DNA of 7,314 bases from assembly GCA_002342365.1 (NCBI GenBank), contig DDPV01000020.1, positions 39,029-46,342 on the forward strand, read 5' to 3'. Positions within the stretch are counted from its first letter, which is position 1. Every line of letters begins with the position of its first letter. Source of the stretch: Burkholderiales bacterium UBA2459. Lineage in GTDB: Bacteria > Pseudomonadota > Gammaproteobacteria > Burkholderiales > Burkholderiaceae_E. This document shows, piece after piece, positions 5,135-7,314 of this stretch. Under the pieces are notes generated by a model. That model was given only the letters and a program-made list of their open reading frames with translations. It ran no database searches and was not told the origin of the DNA. Made by a program: the position numbers and the translations under genes.

Positions 5135-5953
5135 ATGCATTGCACTGAGAATCAAGCACGGGGTTTGCATGCTGCATGGCGCAAGCTGCTTAGGGCCTCT
5201 CATGTGACGCTTCTGGTTTTTACGCTGACAGCTGCAACGCTGGGTAAGGCCGCTGCGCAGCCATCGAGCCAAGGCTCAAATCCAGCGATCAATGCTATCG
5301 AAATGAGCATAAAGCAAAGTGTCGAGAGTTGGCTCAAAGGCAAGTACAAGGTCGACGGTATCGCCAAGACGCCGATTGCTGGACTCTACGAGGTGAGGCT
5401 CGGAACCGATCTGATTTATGTCGACGAGAAAGGCGCCTACGCGTTTATCGAAGGTCAATTGATCGATCTGAAAAATAATAAAAACATAACCCGTGAGCGC
5501 ACTGAAGAGCTATCTTCGATTCAATTCAAGGACCTGCCTTTATCCCTGGCTTTCAAACAGGTTCAGGGCAACGGCCGACGCGTGATGGCGGTATTTGAGG
5601 ACCCAAACTGCGGCTATTGCCGAAAGTTGCGGGCTGATCTTGCCGGGATCAAGGATGTAACGATTTACACCTTTGTGTTGCCTTTACTGTCACCGGACTC
5701 CGAAGTGAAGTCGCGAAACGCCCTTTGCGCGGCCGACAAAGCCAAAGCCTGGAACGATATGATGCTCTCGGGCAAAGCGCCACCCAACGCAGCGCCTTCT
5801 TGCGATGCCCCAATTGCCAAGCTGAAGGAACTCGGTCGCAGCCTCGCCGTAACCGGCACGCCGACGGTTTTTTTCCCCAACGGCAAGCGACTCACCGGCT
5901 ATGCCCCGATGACTCAATTTGAGAAAATGCTTGAGGACAACAACAGGCTTTGA
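5135..5953 (+). CDS. dsbC: Periplasmic thiol:disulfide interchange protein DsbC
   Basis: This is a disulfide isomerase of the DsbC/DsbG type, which reshuffles wrong disulfides in exported proteins and is kept reduced by a DsbD-like membrane protein. It has 272 residues. It has a signal peptide with a long basic N-region (to about 22), a hydrophobic core (VTLLVFTLTAATL), and likely cleavage after KAAA (about residue 41). An N-terminal dimerisation domain covers about 48-125, with the typical GLYEVRLGTDLIYVDEKGAYAFIEGQLIDL pattern, here 83-112. A linker and thioredoxin-like domain cover about 135-272. The active site is C159-G-Y-C162 in EDPNCGYCRKL, and the cis-proline is P243 in VTGTPTVFF. C198 and C223 probably form the second, structural disulfide known from DsbC. 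It follows the FAD hydroxylase gene by 54 bases. Confidence 0.92.
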   Translation: MHCTENQARGLHAAWRKLLRASHVTLLVFTLTAATLGKAAAQPSSQGSNPAINAIEMSIKQSVESWLKGKYKVDGIAKTPIAGLYEVRLGTDLIYVDEKGAYAFIEGQLIDLKNNKNITRERTEELSSIQFKDLPLSLAFKQVQGNGRRVMAVFEDPNCGYCRKLRADLAGIKDVTIYTFVLPLLSPDSEVKSRNALCAADKAKAWNDMMLSGKAPPNAAPSCDAPIAKLKELGRSLAVTGTPTVFFPNGKRLTGYAPMTQFEKMLEDNNRL

Positions 5954-5959
5954 AGCCCG

Positions 5960-5982
5960 CGGCTTGCTAGCCGGTACTTTTC
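5960..5982 (+). terminator. Weak candidate terminator after dsbC
   Basis: A five-base stem CGGCT/AGCCG (5960-5964 and 5969-5973) with loop TGCT lies seven bases past the dsbC stop and is followed by GTACTTTTC. The stem is short and the T-run imperfect, so termination would be partial at best. Some transcript could continue into the 27-codon gene. Confidence 0.25.
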
Positions 5983-6021
5983 AAAGCAGTGGGAAATCCA
6001 AACCCTAGCCATACCAACCTT

Positions 6022-6029
6022 GAGGTGAT
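6022..6029 (+). promoter_or_regulatory. Near-perfect ribosome-binding site of the 27-codon gene
   Basis: GAGGTGAT matches eight bases of the complement of the 16S rRNA 3' end and sits five bases before the ATG at 6035. It is among the strongest such sites in the window and is the main reason to call the microprotein a gene. Confidence 0.65.
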
Positions 6030-6034
6030 GTGCC

Positions 6035-6118
6035 ATGTGGGTGATTTATCTTGAAGCCTTCGGTATTCTTGCTTTGGTCTTGTTTATCGTCTGGTGGACC
6101 ATGGGCGGAAAGCGTTAG
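6035..6118 (+). CDS. 27-residue single-helix membrane microprotein
   Basis: A short frame runs from ATG 6035 to TAG 6116-6118. The N-terminus is MWVIYLEAFG, then a hydrophobic helix ILALVLFIVWW (about 11-21), ending TMGGKR. The whole hydrophobic span of about 18 residues fits one transmembrane helix, with the basic GGKR end expected in the cytoplasm. The ribosome-binding site GAGGTGAT at correct spacing argues strongly for translation. It lies 81 bases after dsbC and ends 20 bases before the convergent apaG stop. The VLFIVWW plus basic end pattern recalls small subunits of respiratory oxidases such as CcoQ, but that is only a shape resemblance. I do not recognise a family. It could be a helper of a membrane complex, possibly linked to disulfide or quinone functions next door; the role is unproven. 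Confidence 0.7.
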   Translation: MWVIYLEAFGILALVLFIVWWTMGGKR

Positions 6119-6138
6119 CTTGTTCTGCGCCTTATGCG

Positions 6139-6531
6139 CTAGTGAAGCGTGCGCGGCACACTCAATACAAACGCTGGAATTGCCTGTTCGAAGCGCTCGC
6201 CGTCTTCGGCCACGAAAAAGTAGCTGCCTTTCATCGTAGCGGTGGGCGTGCTCACCTGCGAGCCACTTGTGTACTCAAAACCTTGCCCGGGCGCAATCAA
6301 GGGCTGTTGTCCGACCACACCGAGTCCTTTGACCTCATTGACCTCGCCGTCTTCGGAAGTGATCACCCAGTGCCGACTGATGAGTTGCGCGGGAATCGAG
6401 CCGGTGTTGGCAATGGTGATGGTGTAGGCAAAGGTATAACGATGCTGCTCTGGGGCAGACTGCTCAGGCAGGTACATCGTCTTGACCGAAATCTTGAATT
6501 GATAACTGGTTTTGCGTGCTTGAGCCATCAT
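6139..6531 (-). CDS. apaG: ApaG family protein
   Basis: ApaG is a small beta-sandwich (fibronectin III/immunoglobulin-like) protein, conserved in proteobacteria, historically linked to Co2+/Mg2+ resistance and diadenosine tetraphosphate metabolism; its molecular role is unclear. From ATG 6529-6531 it has 130 residues, close to the roughly 125 of the E. coli protein. Family landmarks are YLPEQSAPEQHRYTFAYTIT near the start, QLISRHWVIT, the glycine-rich loop GLGVVGQQPLIAPGQGFEYTSG (from about residue 69), TPTATMKGSYFFVAEDGERF, and the C-terminal SVPRTLH. The next ATG (6526-6528) gives 129 residues, and no Shine-Dalgarno separates them. The frame is open further upstream to a TTG at 6747, but that part lies inside rpe and lacks family similarity. 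It is divergent from rpe, 80 bases away. Confidence 0.93.
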   Translation of the reverse strand: MMAQARKTSYQFKISVKTMYLPEQSAPEQHRYTFAYTITIANTGSIPAQLISRHWVITSEDGEVNEVKGLGVVGQQPLIAPGQGFEYTSGSQVSTPTATMKGSYFFVAEDGERFEQAIPAFVLSVPRTLH

Positions 6532-6581
6532 GAAGTCCGGGAGCATAGGTTGATGTTCAAATGCGCTGACTGCTCTCCAAG

Positions 6582-6587
6582 TACAAT
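6582..6587 (+). promoter_or_regulatory. Candidate -10 box for rpe
   Basis: TACAAT (five of six consensus bases) lies in the 80-base gap between the divergent apaG and rpe genes. Initiation would fall near 6594, exactly at an in-frame upstream ATG and 18 bases before the preferred start at 6612. The -35 region is weak: TTCAAA at 6556-6561 would give a 20-base spacer. Neither rpe start has a Shine-Dalgarno, so a very short-leader or leaderless message is possible. Confidence 0.3.
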
Positions 6588-6611
6588 CCACGCATGGTCC
6601 CAAGCATACCG

Positions 6612-7314
6612 ATGAAACAGCGCTATTGCATTGCCCCCAGCCTGTTATCGGCTGATTTTTCAAGGCTTGGCGAAGAGGTCCGTGCACTCGAATCCAGCGG
6701 TGCCGACTGGGTGCATGTGGATGTGATGGACAATCATTACGTGCCAAACCTCAGCATCGGTCCGATGGTTTGTAAAGCCATCCGGCCGCATACAGGCTTG
6801 CCCCTTGACGTGCACTTGATGGTCAAACCGGTCGATGGTCTGATCAGCGCCTTTGCCGAGGCAGGCGCTGACTGGATAAGCTTTCATCCGGAGGCCTCCG
6901 ACCATGTGGACCGATCCTTGCAACTCATCAAGGACCACGGCTGTAAGGCGGGTCTGGTACTGAACCCGGCAAGTCCGCTACAGTGGCTTGAACATGTAGT
7001 GCATCGGCTCGACCTTATTTTGCTGATGTCGGTTAATCCCGGATTTGGAGGGCAGCAGTTTCTGCCCTCGAGTCTTCAAAAAATCAAAGCGGTGCGGGCT
7101 TTGATTGATCGCCACCAGCAACAAGGCGGTGCACCGATCGTGTTGCAGGTGGATGGTGGGATTAAAGTGGAAAACATCGCAGAAATCGCGCTTGCAGGTG
7201 CCGACTGTTTTGTGGCCGGCTCGGCGGTCTTTTCTGCACCCGATGACGATGGCAAGTACCGCTCGATCATCAACCGGCTGCGGCATGCGATTGATGAATC
7301 AAGGCTGAGTCGCC
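6612..7314 (+). CDS. rpe: Ribulose-phosphate 3-epimerase (3' end outside window)
   Basis: Rpe interconverts D-ribulose 5-phosphate and D-xylulose 5-phosphate in the pentose phosphate pathway and, where present, the Calvin cycle; it is a cytoplasmic (beta/alpha)8 barrel using a divalent metal. There are 234 codons to the edge with no stop; family length is about 220-235, so only the last few residues are missing. Metal and catalytic residues are H35 and D37 in VHVDVMDNHYVPN, H68 in DVHLMVKP, and D181 in QVDGGIKVENI. The phosphate-binding loop is MSVNPGFGGQ (139-148), and VAGSAVF (201-207) forms the second phosphate-binding segment. The start MKQRYCIAPSLLSADF fits the usual N-terminus. ATG 6594 is in frame and would add six residues. 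In Burkholderiales the gene is usually followed by gph and trpE, which would lie beyond the edge. Confidence 0.95.
   Translation, partial: MKQRYCIAPSLLSADFSRLGEEVRALESSGADWVHVDVMDNHYVPNLSIGPMVCKAIRPHTGLPLDVHLMVKPVDGLISAFAEAGADWISFHPEASDHVDRSLQLIKDHGCKAGLVLNPASPLQWLEHVVHRLDLILLMSVNPGFGGQQFLPSSLQKIKAVRALIDRHQQQGGAPIVLQVDGGIKVENIAEIALAGADCFVAGSAVFSAPDDDGKYRSIINRLRHAIDESRLSR

Noticed and set aside
6127..6139. GCGC-CTTAT-GCGC hairpin between the microprotein and apaG stops, considered as a bidirectional terminator
   Set aside because: The stem has only four pairs and no T-run follows on either strand.
6139..6747. Open minus-strand frame giving ApaG a 72-residue N-terminal extension
   Set aside because: The extra part starts at TTG inside rpe, is antisense to its conserved N-terminus and has no ApaG-family similarity; ATG 6529-6531 gives the normal length.
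6889..6900. 12-base palindrome CGGAGGCCTCCG inside rpe
   Set aside because: It encodes the conserved family stretch HPEASDH; codon use explains it without a regulatory role.

Overview
The window looks like a piece of a betaproteobacterial chromosome, most likely order Burkholderiales. The main reasons are a divergent apaG/rpe pair, a ubiquinone-type FAD hydroxylase followed directly by a DsbC-type disulfide isomerase, moderately GC-rich coding DNA, and close resemblance of the PcaI/PcaJ, ApaG and Rpe proteins to the proteobacterial families as I know them. No database search was possible, so the order is an inference.

Layout. (1) Positions 30-984, minus strand: a 68-residue two-helix membrane protein with a very strong ribosome-binding site, followed 31 bases later by a degenerate class I SAM-methyltransferase-like protein that starts at TTG. 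A 17-codon leader peptide may overlap the start of the membrane-protein gene. (2) Positions 985-2255: about 1.27 kb with no recognisable gene. It holds several short coding-like ORFs (1251-1487 plus; 1605-1892 and 1958-2152 minus). One has an excellent Shine-Dalgarno, and two continue in frame past their stop codons, so the region may be a decaying locus or a set of unknown small genes. (3) Positions 2256-3622, minus strand: pcaI-pcaJ, the two subunits of 3-oxoadipate (beta-ketoadipate) CoA-transferase, overlapping by ATGA. (4) Positions 3623-3736: a divergent control region with a 31-base dyad (10 of 11 arm pairs) between the two promoters. (5) Positions 3737-6118, plus strand: a UbiH/UbiI/UbiF-family FAD monooxygenase, a periplasmic DsbC/G-like thiol-disulfide isomerase, and a 27-residue single-helix membrane microprotein with a near-perfect ribosome-binding site. 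(6) Positions 6139-7314: apaG on the minus strand, convergent with the microprotein gene, and rpe on the plus strand running off the right edge.

Functionally this is mostly core metabolism: aromatic-compound catabolism (pcaIJ), ubiquinone biosynthesis, periplasmic disulfide repair and the pentose phosphate/Calvin epimerase. The parts that look least described are the two small membrane proteins, the interrupted small ORFs at 1.5-2.2 kb and the dyad between pcaI and the hydroxylase gene. I found no mobile element, CRISPR array, tRNA or rRNA.
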